Assembly (NCBI GenBank): GCA_905221605.1
Contig: CAJNDS010002516.1
Coordinates: 312,001-376,000 of the forward strand
Origin: Symbiodinium natans
Taxonomy: Eukaryota; Sar; Dinophyceae; Suessiales; Symbiodiniaceae
DNA length: 64,000 bases
Direction of reading: 5' to 3'
The first letter of the stretch is position 1, and each line of letters begins with the position of its first letter. The notes under the pieces were generated by a model that saw only the letters and a list, made by a program, of their open reading frames with translations, had not been told where the DNA came from and searched no databases. Positions 55,815-64,000 of this stretch are shown piece after piece. The position numbers were made by a program, and so were the translations under genes.

Positions 55815-56663
55815 TTGATTGCCGCTCATTCCGCCAAGACCACCATACTTTCTTGGGCCCGCCAACTGGATATGCCGGCTGAGCCCAGGCGCATTCAAGG
55901 GCATCACCGGTTATCGGGTTCTGACAAATCTGTAGCGCTCTACAGCCGCGACGATATCGGCCCGATGCTCTGTTGCCAACGCACAGTGATTTCCTGCATA
56001 CGTGCCGGGTTTCGTCCGTTACAGCCACTGGCCCGGGGTTGCGTTCATCCGCTTCCAGATTTTCCAGTTGACCTGCCTTCTTCTTCTGCTTTACCTCGGG
56101 TCCGCTGGTCCGCGACAAGGCCTGGCCCGCCCCCTACACATCCTGCCGATGACATGGTCGAGCCCTCGAGTCTACACCATGCTCCAGGCATATCCGAGGT
56201 CTCCGGGGAAGCCGACATACCATTTGTTCCGCTTTCACATGACCCTGACCCGCCGGTCTTGCCCGACCTTTTGCCGGACTACGATAGAGCCCCTACTCCT
56301 CCGGTCTCTAGTTGCTCTTCAGAGAATGATTGTGGGTCGGTCTGCTCGGAGCCGCCTTCTGACCCTGAGGCGCTGGAAGTGGAAAGCGCTGCTGCGCTGC
56401 AACCTCCCTCGCCATCCGCCTCACCCGCTCTCTTGCTTTACAATTCGCGCAGCAACGTGACGCATGCCGCGTCCCCGTGTGACCCCAATGCTCCACGCGC
56501 GCTTTGGTTTCCTGCCCACTTGTGCTGGCTCCGCCCGGCGTGCGGTGCTCAAACAGACAAGCTCGATCAAGCCAGCGTGGTTGAGTCGCCCCCGCCGGCC
56601 TGCACCTTGTGCCTCCGTACGGCATGCGCCAAGCGCTTTGACGCCTTGGATCAGCCTTCCTGA
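55815..56663 (+). pseudogene. probable tyrosine-recombinase C-terminus followed by disordered Cys-containing tail
   Basis: Open frame without ATG at its start, with a TAG at 55776 upstream. Residues 1-60 (AHSAKTTILSWARQL, RRIQGHHRL, SVALYSRDDIGPML) resemble the end of the recombinase domain in dinoflagellate DIRS-like elements, where a conserved His-containing QGHH segment and a Tyr near the end form part of the active site. This is recognition of a pattern, not an alignment. The rest is Pro/Ser/Asp-rich and finishes with Cys pairs (ACTLCLRTACAKRF). Truncated at the 5' side. A 249-codon antisense frame over the end is a mirror artefact. Confidence 0.45.
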
Positions 56664-56840
56664 CGCCGCAAAAACGCCACTGCCGCTGCGCTCTGCCTGC
56701 TCTGCACTGTTTTGGGTTGCTTGGGTTAGGTTTAGTTTGATGGGCACCCTCCCCCCTTTCGGTTCCCTAGTCCTGGCCCCCCCGCTCCTGAGCCAGGTGC
56801 TGCTCAAGATCGCCCAGCTCTCCGCTAGCCTCCTTGCGCC

Positions 56841-57428
56841 ATGGAGTCCCAGCCGCCCACAGTGGACCGTGATGAGTCCGTCTTCTCCGTCCGCACGGAA
56901 CGCCGCCGCGTGCAGCTGCCTGTGCCCGCGGAGGATGTGCCCGCTCATTCTCATGCTGCGCCGGCCTCCAATCAGCACACTTCCCCGCCGTTTGACCATG
57001 CACACCCGCATGTGCCTCCGTTTGCATCCTTTCCCGACCCTTCGTGGTCCGATGCCCAGCTGTCGACTTGGCTCGCACGCTTGGACCACCGTGTGATTGT
57101 CCGCCTGCGTATCTTGCTCCAAAGCCGTGACGCCGGCAATGCCGAGGTTATTCTTGGCTACTGCCAGCAACTCTGCCCCAACCTCTGCGGGAATTTCTGT
57201 GGTCGCCCCATGCTAAATCGCCCTCGCCCTCACCGAGACCATTTCTGTGGCACTTGCCATGCCGCCCGACGGGCTGCCGAAGCTTTGAGTCCGCACTGGG
57301 ACATGCCTGGCGTCATCCGCCACCACCCTCGACGCCGTCAAGGTGGACGCTACCATGGTGCACCGCAGCTGCCAACGCCGGCGCCCGCCCCGGATGCCTC
57401 TGAGCCGTCCCCTGAGCCACCGGCTTGA
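56841..57428 (+). CDS. Cys/His-rich protein of the DIRS-like element
   Basis: 195 codons from ATG 56841 in good context (GCGCCATGG). The N-terminal half is hydrophilic and His/Pro-rich. Residues about 70-100 are helical (LSTWLARLDHRVIVRLRIL). Residues about 108-140 hold a zinc-ligand cluster, YCQQLCPNLCGNFCG, then H and FCGTCHAARR. The C-terminus is basic then Pro-rich. Possibly a nucleic-acid-binding accessory or Gag-type protein. No family named. Confidence 0.55.
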   Translation: MESQPPTVDRDESVFSVRTERRRVQLPVPAEDVPAHSHAAPASNQHTSPPFDHAHPHVPPFASFPDPSWSDAQLSTWLARLDHRVIVRLRILLQSRDAGNAEVILGYCQQLCPNLCGNFCGRPMLNRPRPHRDHFCGTCHAARRAAEALSPHWDMPGVIRHHPRRRQGGRYHGAPQLPTPAPAPDASEPSPEPPA

Positions 57429-57772
57429 TCCGGACCGTACCGTTAGTGTATCTGCGTGTTTGTGGACTGTGACATGTTACTGTTGTGTCATTTCTTACTT
57501 ACGGGTGGTTAGATCTTTACTCTGCTATTTTTCTGTTTCAGTTACAGTCCGCTGCCTCGCTTGGCTCGGACTACGCCCTTTTCGCACCCACCGTGTCTGC
57601 GGCAAAACGCGACCGCTGGGCATGCACTTGCTGCTGGCTTGTCCTCAGCTTGGGCGTTGGATAATGCATGTGCTTACTTGGCTTCTGCTTTCTTGCCCGT
57701 AGCCGTTCTAGTCTCCATACATGTGGTTAGTCTCCTTCAAGGGGTTACTGTAGTCCCTCCTTGCCAGGTGCC

Positions 57773-59050
57773 ATGGCCCATCGACCACGCTTGGACGACC
57801 CGGCCGTGTTGGAGGCTCTCTTGGCGCAGTACTCGGCGCCCGACGATCTGGCTGCAAAGCTCAAGTCCGCCGGCTACAATACCCTGTCTGCGCTCGTCTT
57901 CGCGGCCCCCGACGTCGCTGACGAGCCCCAGTTGCTACGGAGCCTTCTGTCTCTGCCCGCTCCCACGGAGCTAACCACTCCAGCTTGCTCGGCCGTTCGC
58001 CGCCTCCTCATGGAGGCGAGGTTGCTTCTGCCTGGTGTGCCGCCCAACCTGCCTGCCGCCACCTCCGCGGCTCCTTCTGCCCCTATGCCATCGCAGCCGG
58101 CCGTGCCTAAACTGTCCACGGCAGAACTTTCCCAGCTCCGCACTGACTTCATGGCGGCCTACCCCGGAGAGCTCCTTAACTCTGCTACCACGCCGTGCTT
58201 GGAGATGTGCGCCGCCATAAAGCATTTACATGACTCCGCCTGTTCTCCCTGGCTGCCGTGGCGTCAGCGTGCATCGGAAGCCGACCGCGCCGCCTGGTCA
58301 GAATCCCGCCGTCCGCGCTCGGATGGCCAGCTTCTTCGCGCCTTACTGTCAGACGAGTTTGAGGCGCCCGCTCCTACCTCCGCCGCCGGTCTCAACGGCC
58401 CGCTGCAGTCTGTGCTTCGCCGCAACCTCTCCCTCTTCGCTACTGCCTTGGCGATGACGAAGATCACTCACTTGATCACCATCAAGCGCTTCACGGAGAA
58501 GTTCATATCCACTGCCCTGGCGGTTCCTCTTGACCCCTCACTCCGACCGCCGACATTGAATGAGATATTGGCCGCAGACCGCGCCGTGTGGATATCCGTG
58601 CATGAATTGGTTCGAGACCATAGTTGGTCGCTAGAAGACGCGCTCAACGAGATCTCCACTTGCCGCCAGGACATCTCTGCCCTCCTGCAGCCGCGTCCGC
58701 GAACATCCAAAGCGCACGCGGACCCTAACGCACCTAACCCCCGTGCCCCTAACAACCGCCGCCCGGACCGTTCCCGCTCTGCCCGCAACGATGAGGCTCG
58801 CAAGCATGCGCCAAAATCCAAGGGTCGGGGCCGCGGGAAAGATAGGTCCGATGCCTCTTCTTCTGTGCCCGGCTTCGATGCCGCTTGGTTCCAAAAGATT
58901 GGCAAACGTGAGTTGTGCAAGCGCTACGCTCTGGGCAAGTGTTTGAACCCAAACTGCCGCTATGCTCACCTCTGCCCGCTCCCCTTGCCGTCCGGCAAGC
59001 CCTGTGGGCAGAAGCACACCGTTGCTGAGCATAAAAACACCGCGCATTGA
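57773..59050 (+). CDS. Gag-like protein with CCCH zinc finger
   Basis: 426 codons from ATG 57773 (GGTGCCATGG); the open frame begins at 57761 without an earlier ATG. Residues 1-310 look helical, with a repeated Ala/Pro-rich linker. A basic Arg/Pro/Lys-rich stretch follows (RRPDRSRSARNDEARKHAPK, about 325-355), and then a finger at about 375-395, CKRYALGKC-LNPNC-RYAH, i.e. Cys-x7-Cys-x4-Cys-x3-His, with a second Cys/His group (CGQKHTVAEH) after it. It lies 63 bases before the polyprotein. Role by position and architecture: RNA-binding capsid-type protein of the retroelement. Confidence 0.65.
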   Translation: MAHRPRLDDPAVLEALLAQYSAPDDLAAKLKSAGYNTLSALVFAAPDVADEPQLLRSLLSLPAPTELTTPACSAVRRLLMEARLLLPGVPPNLPAATSAAPSAPMPSQPAVPKLSTAELSQLRTDFMAAYPGELLNSATTPCLEMCAAIKHLHDSACSPWLPWRQRASEADRAAWSESRRPRSDGQLLRALLSDEFEAPAPTSAAGLNGPLQSVLRRNLSLFATALAMTKITHLITIKRFTEKFISTALAVPLDPSLRPPTLNEILAADRAVWISVHELVRDHSWSLEDALNEISTCRQDISALLQPRPRTSKAHADPNAPNPRAPNNRRPDRSRSARNDEARKHAPKSKGRGRGKDRSDASSSVPGFDAAWFQKIGKRELCKRYALGKCLNPNCRYAHLCPLPLPSGKPCGQKHTVAEHKNTAH

Positions 59051-59113
59051 CTATCTTCTGTTTCGGGCAACCCTTTGCTTGTGTCCTCTGACTCCGACAC
59101 CGAGACTGGCAGC

Positions 59114-61572
59114 ATGGCAGCCCCTACTGCCCCCCCTTCCCTGCCTGGGACGCGCAGCCCCGCTGCGGAACTCGCGTCTGCTTTGCCCGCACCGGGCGTA
59201 CGCGCTCCTGCCGCGTGCCTGACTTCACTGCCTCGTCCGCGTCAAGCTGCTTTCCCGCCTGCAGCCCCCGCGTCTGGCCAGGCGCAATCTGGCCTTGCCA
59301 CGCACCCTCAACTGCTGGCTGCTAATCACGGCCCCACTTGCGCAAAGGACCCGGCACGCCCCGCACCGCCGGGCGTTTGTGAGCAACCGGTGTCGCAGAA
59401 TGTGTCCCCTGCCCAGCACAACACCTTCTCTCTGCCATCACATGTGCCGGCACGCTCGGTCGCCCCGAGCGTATGTGAGCAACCGGCTTCTGCCCCAAGC
59501 CTTGCACCCGCTCTGCCCGCCCACTCACCTTTGCCGGCACGCCCGGTCATCCCGAGCGTCTGTGAGCAACCGGCTTCCGGCCTGTTCAGCCCCTCGCCCT
59601 CTGCAAGCGTGCCCCATGACTGCTCCTCGGGTCACCACGGTCCCATTCCAGCCGTTCGCATGTTTTTGGACCTATTTTCAGGCTCCTCGGCCCCTGTTTG
59701 CAATGCCATCCGCACATTGCTTCTTGCGCGTTTTGAGCCGGTGGATCTTCTCGCGGGGTCCGCTTTAGATATTTCTGACGATGCCACGTATTCCACACTC
59801 TGTCGGCTTTGTGCTTCCGGGCTTGTGGGTGCCTGTTGTGCCGCACCTCCATGCTCAGCTTTTTCACGCGCACGTCTCCTGAAATCCGGTCCTCCTCCGG
59901 TGCGCACACCGTCATTCCCATTGGGCCTGCCCAACTTGTCTCCGCAGCAGCAACGCGAGCTTCACATGTCTGCGCTCTTGCACCAACGCACACGTCACTT
60001 GCTGTCCCTCGTGGCCGCACGCGGGGGCTTGATATTTCTGGAAAATCCGGCCTCTAGCCTGCTCTGGCTCGACCCCCGAAGTCATGGCCTGGGTTCGTGC
60101 ATTTGCCCCTTTCGGCGCTTCTGTTGCCTGCTGTACCACCGTCCTCTGTCTGCACAACGGTCCGCGGATGGCATGTTCTTGACTCGAGCGACGGCGTGCT
60201 ACCCGCCCTCCCTGGCTAGTGCCATTGCATCCCTCTGCGTCCCGTTTGTGTCCATAGAAGACCGTGAATACACGCTGTCCACATGGGTCGCCCTTCTGCC
60301 GCCGCGCCTGCCCTGGCCGCCATATCCGTTTCCGGTGGAGGATGGGGCTGGCATGGGCAGCACTGCATGCCACACTCGTCCCCAGAGTGAAGACCACTTT
60401 AAGGCCTTACGCCACGCTTGGTCTGCCCGCCTTTTAAGTTCCGGTTTGGTTCCTAAGATAGTAACAGCACTATCTTCCGGGTCTAAGTCCGCGCCCCTTT
60501 CTGAAGCTGAGCTAGCCCCGTTCTTCCTTGATCTGCGTGAGTTTTTGCAAGTCCGCCAAGATGACACCTGGACCGCCTTGCTTTCCATAGACAAGGGCCA
60601 GCCCTTTCGGCTGTCTCTCTGGCATGCCCTTAGTCTTATCTTTAAGGATGCTGACGCCGGCTTGTTTCCTCACTTACACGCTGGCGTGCCGCTTGGTTTC
60701 TCTGACGCCATTCCGCCGTGCCCGCTCTTGCAAGCCTCACATGCCTCCCCCCCCGCTGACGCCGAGTTGTGCCACTGCGAATCCGCCTGGAAGTCAGCGC
60801 TTGACAATGCTGAAATTGTCGACAAACTGCTACAGGAAGAGCTGGACGCTGGCTGGATTTGCGAGATTACGGGGGGGGATGACGAGCTGAAGCGGTTGTA
60901 CAAGCACTCCGCCGTCGGCAAGTTGGGGGTAGTCCTCTCTGAGGGCCGCCCGCCACGACTTGTCGTTGATAGCTCCATATCAGGAGTTACTAACGCCACG
61001 CACTTGCCCAATCGGTCCGCAAACCCCACACTGTTAGATGTCCGCCGCTGCCTTCCGATCTCTGATGCCCGTGAGCGCCTCGTGGCTCTGGTCCTGGATG
61101 TTAGCAAAGCACACCGCCGTATCAAGATTTTGCCCGCAGATCAAGGCCTTCTCTGCTTCCGCCATCGTGGCCGCCTATACCAGTGCAAAACTTTGAACTT
61201 CGGCGCACGCGCCTCCGGCTTTTACTGGGCCCGCGTCGCAGGTTTGCTGGTCCGCCTTGTTCACCGTTTTTGGTGGGTCAGTCATTCTGCCCTGATTTAC
61301 GTGGACGACCTGCTTTCCATTCTCGAAAAATCCTCTGCCCCGCTGCTTGCTGCGCTGCTGGTCGTTTTGCTCCAAGTTCTAAATGTGCCGATGAGTTGGC
61401 GCAAAGCCAAACTGTCTGCCTCCGTTGTCTGGATAGGCTGGCAGATGGATTTTCGCACTTTCACAGTCCGGTTGGAGCCTGCCAAACTTCAGCGGTTGTT
61501 GTCTCTGCTCCGCCAATGCTACCGGTCTGCGAAGCTGCCCGCCACTACTTTGGAAAAGCTTACCGGCAAGCG
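59114..61572 (+). CDS. methyltransferase-like plus reverse transcriptase polyprotein, N-terminal part
   Basis: From ATG 59114; the frame stays open to 62353, but homology leaves it at about 61570. Residues 1-175 are Pro/Ala-rich with three PSVCEQPAS-like repeats. At ~181-320 is a methyltransferase-like domain: MFLDLFSG (motif I-like), CAAPPCSAFSRAR (PPC, like the catalytic motif IV of cytosine-5 enzymes) and LIFLENPASS (ENP, like motif VI). The RT covers ~545-820: LVLDVSKAHRRIKI (A), LNFGARASGFYWARV (B), LIYVDDLLSIL (C, with YVDD), VWIGWQMDF and LEKLTGK. Placing the methyltransferase before the RT differs from DIRS-1, where it follows. The break at about 61565-61575 behaves as one missing base. 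Confidence 0.75.
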
Positions 61573-62535
61573 CTTTGGCTTGCTAACCTTTTCCGGGCGT
61601 TTCGACCATCTTTGGCTCCCCTGTGCCAGGACCAATACTGCCCTCCACTTGTACATGTGCCCCTTTCTACGCAGGCTTGGCAGCGCCTGCAAGCGGCTCT
61701 TTCCAATGACCTCCGGGTTATTGCGCCGTCAGGTCTTGCCTCTGCCCCCCTGGGGAGCCGATTACTTCGGGTGGCTCAAACCGCCGTGCAATCCAAAGAG
61801 GAATTGCCACAGTTTCCTCCTTCCGCACGCCGGTTATGGGTCCAAATCTCCGATCTTGCGCACCCCGATCGTGTCATCTCGGACGCTTCACGTGCAGTCA
61901 TGGAGATGTGGCTCCAGCTCTGCCGTTCCGGTACTGACTTCAGATCTCTCATGCTATCTCCGCACTTTAATTGTGAGGCCTTTGCTGACGCGTGTGCGAG
62001 CAGTTCTTCTGCAGGGTTGGGAGGGTTTGTTCGCCTGCCCTCTGGCCAAACTCTCTTCTTCCAGGCTAAGTTCTCACAGGCGGAACTCCACGCCCTATTT
62101 TCGTGGTTCCCTCCGGATCACTCACCTCAACACTACATTGCAGCCTGGGAACTTCTTGCTCAGTGCGCCTTGCTGCATCTTCTGGCCTGCTTGTTGCCTG
62201 CTGGACATCCGCCTCTGCATGTCACATTTCGCTGTGACAATTCCGCTACGGATGCCGCATCCTGGAAGGGTCTCTCCCTTGCGACAGGCATGTGCGGCCT
62301 ACTGCGTTCCTTCTTCCTTCTGCAGGAGCGGCAGTACATATCCGTCCACATAGACCATGTCCCAGGGTTTCGAAATGACCTCGCTGATGGTTTGAGCCGC
62401 GGATATGATCCTCAGCTTTTGGGGTTCCCTGCTTCGGCGCGCTGCCAAATTCCCTGGTCTGCCCTGCCTTCATCCTTTGCCTGCCACACATACCCTTTGG
62501 AGCTAGACCTTTCCAGCTGGCTGGCGTCTGCTTGA
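61573..62535 (+). CDS. RT connection and RNase H, C-terminal part of the polyprotein
   Basis: Same protein continued one frame back: RQALWLANLFRAFRPSLAPL directly resumes after LEKLTG. RNase H signatures follow: CEAFADACASSSSAGLGGF (first Asp), HYIAAWELLAQCALLHL (Glu), FRCDNSATDAASWKG (Asp) and HVPGFRNDLADGLSR (last Asp). It ends at 62535. RNase H degrades the RNA strand during reverse transcription. No recombinase domain follows before the direct repeats. Confidence 0.7.
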   Translation, partial: LWLANLFRAFRPSLAPLCQDQYCPPLVHVPLSTQAWQRLQAALSNDLRVIAPSGLASAPLGSRLLRVAQTAVQSKEELPQFPPSARRLWVQISDLAHPDRVISDASRAVMEMWLQLCRSGTDFRSLMLSPHFNCEAFADACASSSSAGLGGFVRLPSGQTLFFQAKFSQAELHALFSWFPPDHSPQHYIAAWELLAQCALLHLLACLLPAGHPPLHVTFRCDNSATDAASWKGLSLATGMCGLLRSFFLLQERQYISVHIDHVPGFRNDLADGLSRGYDPQLLGFPASARCQIPWSALPSSFACHTYPLELDLSSWLASA

Positions 62536-62588
62536 AGAATGCTGGTCCTAGTCCCCCTGTCGGGTCAAGCGTGCCGCCTGAAATATTT
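62536..62588. other. short 3' leader to the direct repeat
   Basis: Contains GAATGCTGGTCC, weakly echoing the ATGCTGGTGC that precedes the second repeat copy. Confidence 0.3.
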
Positions 62589-62759
62589 GGTGCTCTCGAC
62601 CAGCATTCTGTCCGCTTTTCCTGCCCGGGTGCTTCTGCCCGCAGGCTGACCAGCCGAAGCACCGCCAGGGGTTCTTCCGCCAGCGTGGAAAAGATGGGAG
62701 CGCGTGCGGTCCTTCCTTTTCGGGTCACACACTGGACATTCGTAACGGACTAGTGCGGG
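62589..62759. repeat. 171 bp direct repeat, copy 1
   Basis: Identical, as far as I could compare base by base, to 63106-63276 (offset 517). Both start GGTGCTCTCGACCAGCATTC and end GGACTAGTGCGGG, after which AGTGAAC follows in both. Position right after the RNase H frame fits a split direct repeat of a DIRS/Ngaro-like element. Confidence 0.9.
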
Positions 62760-63105
62760 TAGTGAACGTGGATGTACTTGTACAAGTGTGTTTGCTGCCC
62801 GCACGCAACGGCATAGCATGTCCCGCCTGTTGACTCCCCTCCCGCCTGCTGCGCAGCTGCTGGCTCGACAGGCGGATATGCTACGCTAGTCCGTTCGGAT
62901 TCAGTTTGAACTTCCGCCGCCTCCCCTCCAACCTGCCTCTGTCTTCCTTGCCGCACGAAGTTTCTTCGCTGCCTCCCTCCGGTCCGATTGGTCCAAAGTG
63001 TCCACTCGTGCCGGTGTCGGAAGGAACCTCTCTTCGCTGTAGCTCCGTAGACTTCTGGGGTACTGTACATTCCATCTGAGGTCTAATCATTTTTCACATC
63101 ATGCT
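62760..63105. other. unique segment between the 171 bp repeats
   Basis: 346 bp without a supported ORF. In a split-repeat element it would be the second repeat type's position, but no matching copy was found at the 5' side. Confidence 0.35.
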
Positions 63106-63276
63106 GGTGCTCTCGACCAGCATTCTGTCCGCTTTTCCTGCCCGGGTGCTTCTGCCCGCAGGCTGACCAGCCGAAGCACCGCCAGGGGTTCTTCCGCCAG
63201 CGTGGAAAAGATGGGAGCGCGTGCGGTCCTTCCTTTTCGGGTCACACACTGGACATTCGTAACGGACTAGTGCGGG
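63106..63276. repeat. 171 bp direct repeat, copy 2
   Basis: Second copy of 62589-62759, same orientation. It marks the likely right end of the retroelement. Confidence 0.9.
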
Positions 63277-63361
63277 CAGTGAACATAGTATGAATCATAG
63301 GAAGATATATAGACAATGTAGCTTTTTCTTAGGAAACCCGGAAACGACCCCCCCCCGGCAC

Positions 63362-63530
63362 AGGGTCCTCGTTCGCGATTTGGAATGCGTGGCAGCCACG
63401 CGGAAGACCGAATTAACCGAGAGGGTCCTCGTTCACGACTTGGAATGCGCACGGCGCCTAGGCGAGAGCGACAAGGCCACGCGGAAACACCCAGAGGGCC
63501 GTCGTTCAGGAATTGGAATGCGCACGGGGC
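63362..63530. repeat. minisatellite, three ~60-70 bp units
   Basis: Units start near 63362, 63421 and 63489 with AGGGTCCTCGTTCGCGATTT or close variants and share TTGGAATGCG. Divergence between units is moderate. Confidence 0.7.
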
Positions 63531-64000
63531 CTGAGCCAAAAGCCCCAGCCAAAAACAAAAAACTCCCAGAAAAGAACAAAAAATCCTTATTTAATTTCGC
63601 GCCCGATTTTCAAGCTCAACGTCAACACAAGCAAGTCCATCAAGACCTGCCTGTACAATTTTTGGCGCGGACCCCCCGTGCAGGCAAAACTTACCGCCTC
63701 GATTTGAAAACGTTTTGTCAAACAAGCCTTGCAAGCCTTGTACGGGGTTTATAAAGTCGCTAGTGGCAGGGTGACCGACCGCTTTCGTCATCTTGGCTGC
63801 TTAATGTTGGGTGATGTTTGATAGATTCCTTTGTGTAGTATCATTTGAGCTGTGCAATTGCATTTGAAGATTTTTTTTGGAACCTGTGAAGGATCAGACC
63901 TGCTGCAAGTGACAGCATCTGGAGCTTGCTGTGAGCAGGCCCGAATTGATAGCCCCATGCATGCTTTGACCAGGCCCGTATCCGGAACACAAACTACTGT
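63531..64000. other. no supported gene
   Basis: Short frames only; no domain recognised up to the window end. Confidence 0.3.

Larger units (their letters stand above)
55790..63276 (+). mobile_element. tyrosine-recombinase (DIRS-like) retroelement remnant
   Basis: Order: recombinase-tail ORF, Cys-rich ORF, CCCH Gag-like ORF, methyltransferase-like/RT/RNase H ORF, then a 171 bp sequence repeated after 346 bp. The RT and RNase H type, the methyltransferase-like domain and a non-LTR, non-LINE layout with split direct repeats point to DIRS/Ngaro-like elements. The catalytic body of a recombinase is not present at the 3' end where it would be expected, and its apparent tail lies at the 5' end. 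The unit may therefore be rearranged, or joined to a neighbouring copy. The boundaries are approximate. Confidence 0.55.

Noticed and set aside
56421-57170. 249-codon minus-strand ORF across the DIRS-like element
   Set aside because: Antisense shadow of GC-rich codons; the plus-strand frames carry the domain motifs and good start contexts.

Overview
The window looks like nuclear DNA of a dinoflagellate. The evidence is indirect. There is a relict spliced-leader tail (TTTTGGCTCAAG at 52281-52292), a degenerate CCCTAAA/TTTAGGG telomere-like tract (10373-10522), very low gene density, long microsatellites, and retroelement families of the kind that crowd dinoflagellate genomes. No tRNA, rRNA, CRISPR or bacterial operon was seen. 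Most of the sequence is repeats and mobile-element debris.

Layout: 1-10.4 kb is gene-poor. It holds two relics of a LINE reverse transcriptase, a ~445 bp CA tract and a purine/pyrimidine fold-back around a run of 25 G. 10.8-13.45 kb (minus) is a leucine-rich-repeat (LRR) gene built from a ~72 bp coding minisatellite, with two frame breaks. 14.4-15.1 kb (minus) is a WW-like ORF flanked on both sides by one minisatellite. 16.0-17.8 kb is a dispersed element rich in 11 bp repeats, present again in inverted orientation at 50.3-52.2 kb. 19.1-26.6 kb is a near-perfect tandem duplication of a 3761 bp unit carrying an unknown 343-aa ORF, followed by a diverged third copy. 27.45-28.85 kb (minus) is a Crinkler-type P-loop NTPase plus restriction-endonuclease-like gene, interrupted by one stop codon.

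The most unusual region is 32.9-49.5 kb. It begins as a LINE: an APE-type endonuclease, then a reverse transcriptase with Cys/His fingers and a C-terminal ubiquitin-specific-protease-like (C19) domain. It then continues with at least seven more co-oriented ORFs: a basic protein, a small Cys/His protein, a split protein of unknown function, a dual-specificity-phosphatase-like protein, a Pro/Ser-rich protein, and three tandem homologous proteins. A 19-base motif, consensus CGAGTGAGGTCTCCTCCTG, occurs 21 times in this interval on the coding strand, and I saw it nowhere else in the window. Most spacers carry one copy at or just after a stop codon and another just before the next ATG. The core GAGG-NNN-CCTC is preserved in 20 of 21 copies while the three-base centre varies, as expected for a small hairpin. 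I read this as a giant polycistronic LINE-like element with a dedicated intercistronic signal.

55.8-63.3 kb holds a second retroelement: a probable tyrosine-recombinase tail, a Cys-rich ORF, a CCCH-finger Gag-like ORF, and a methyltransferase-like/RT/RNase H polyprotein with one frame break, followed by a 171 bp direct repeat. Several breaks in both elements have the same sense (one base lost), so they may be real decay, assembly deletions or programmed frameshifts. The DNA alone cannot decide between these.
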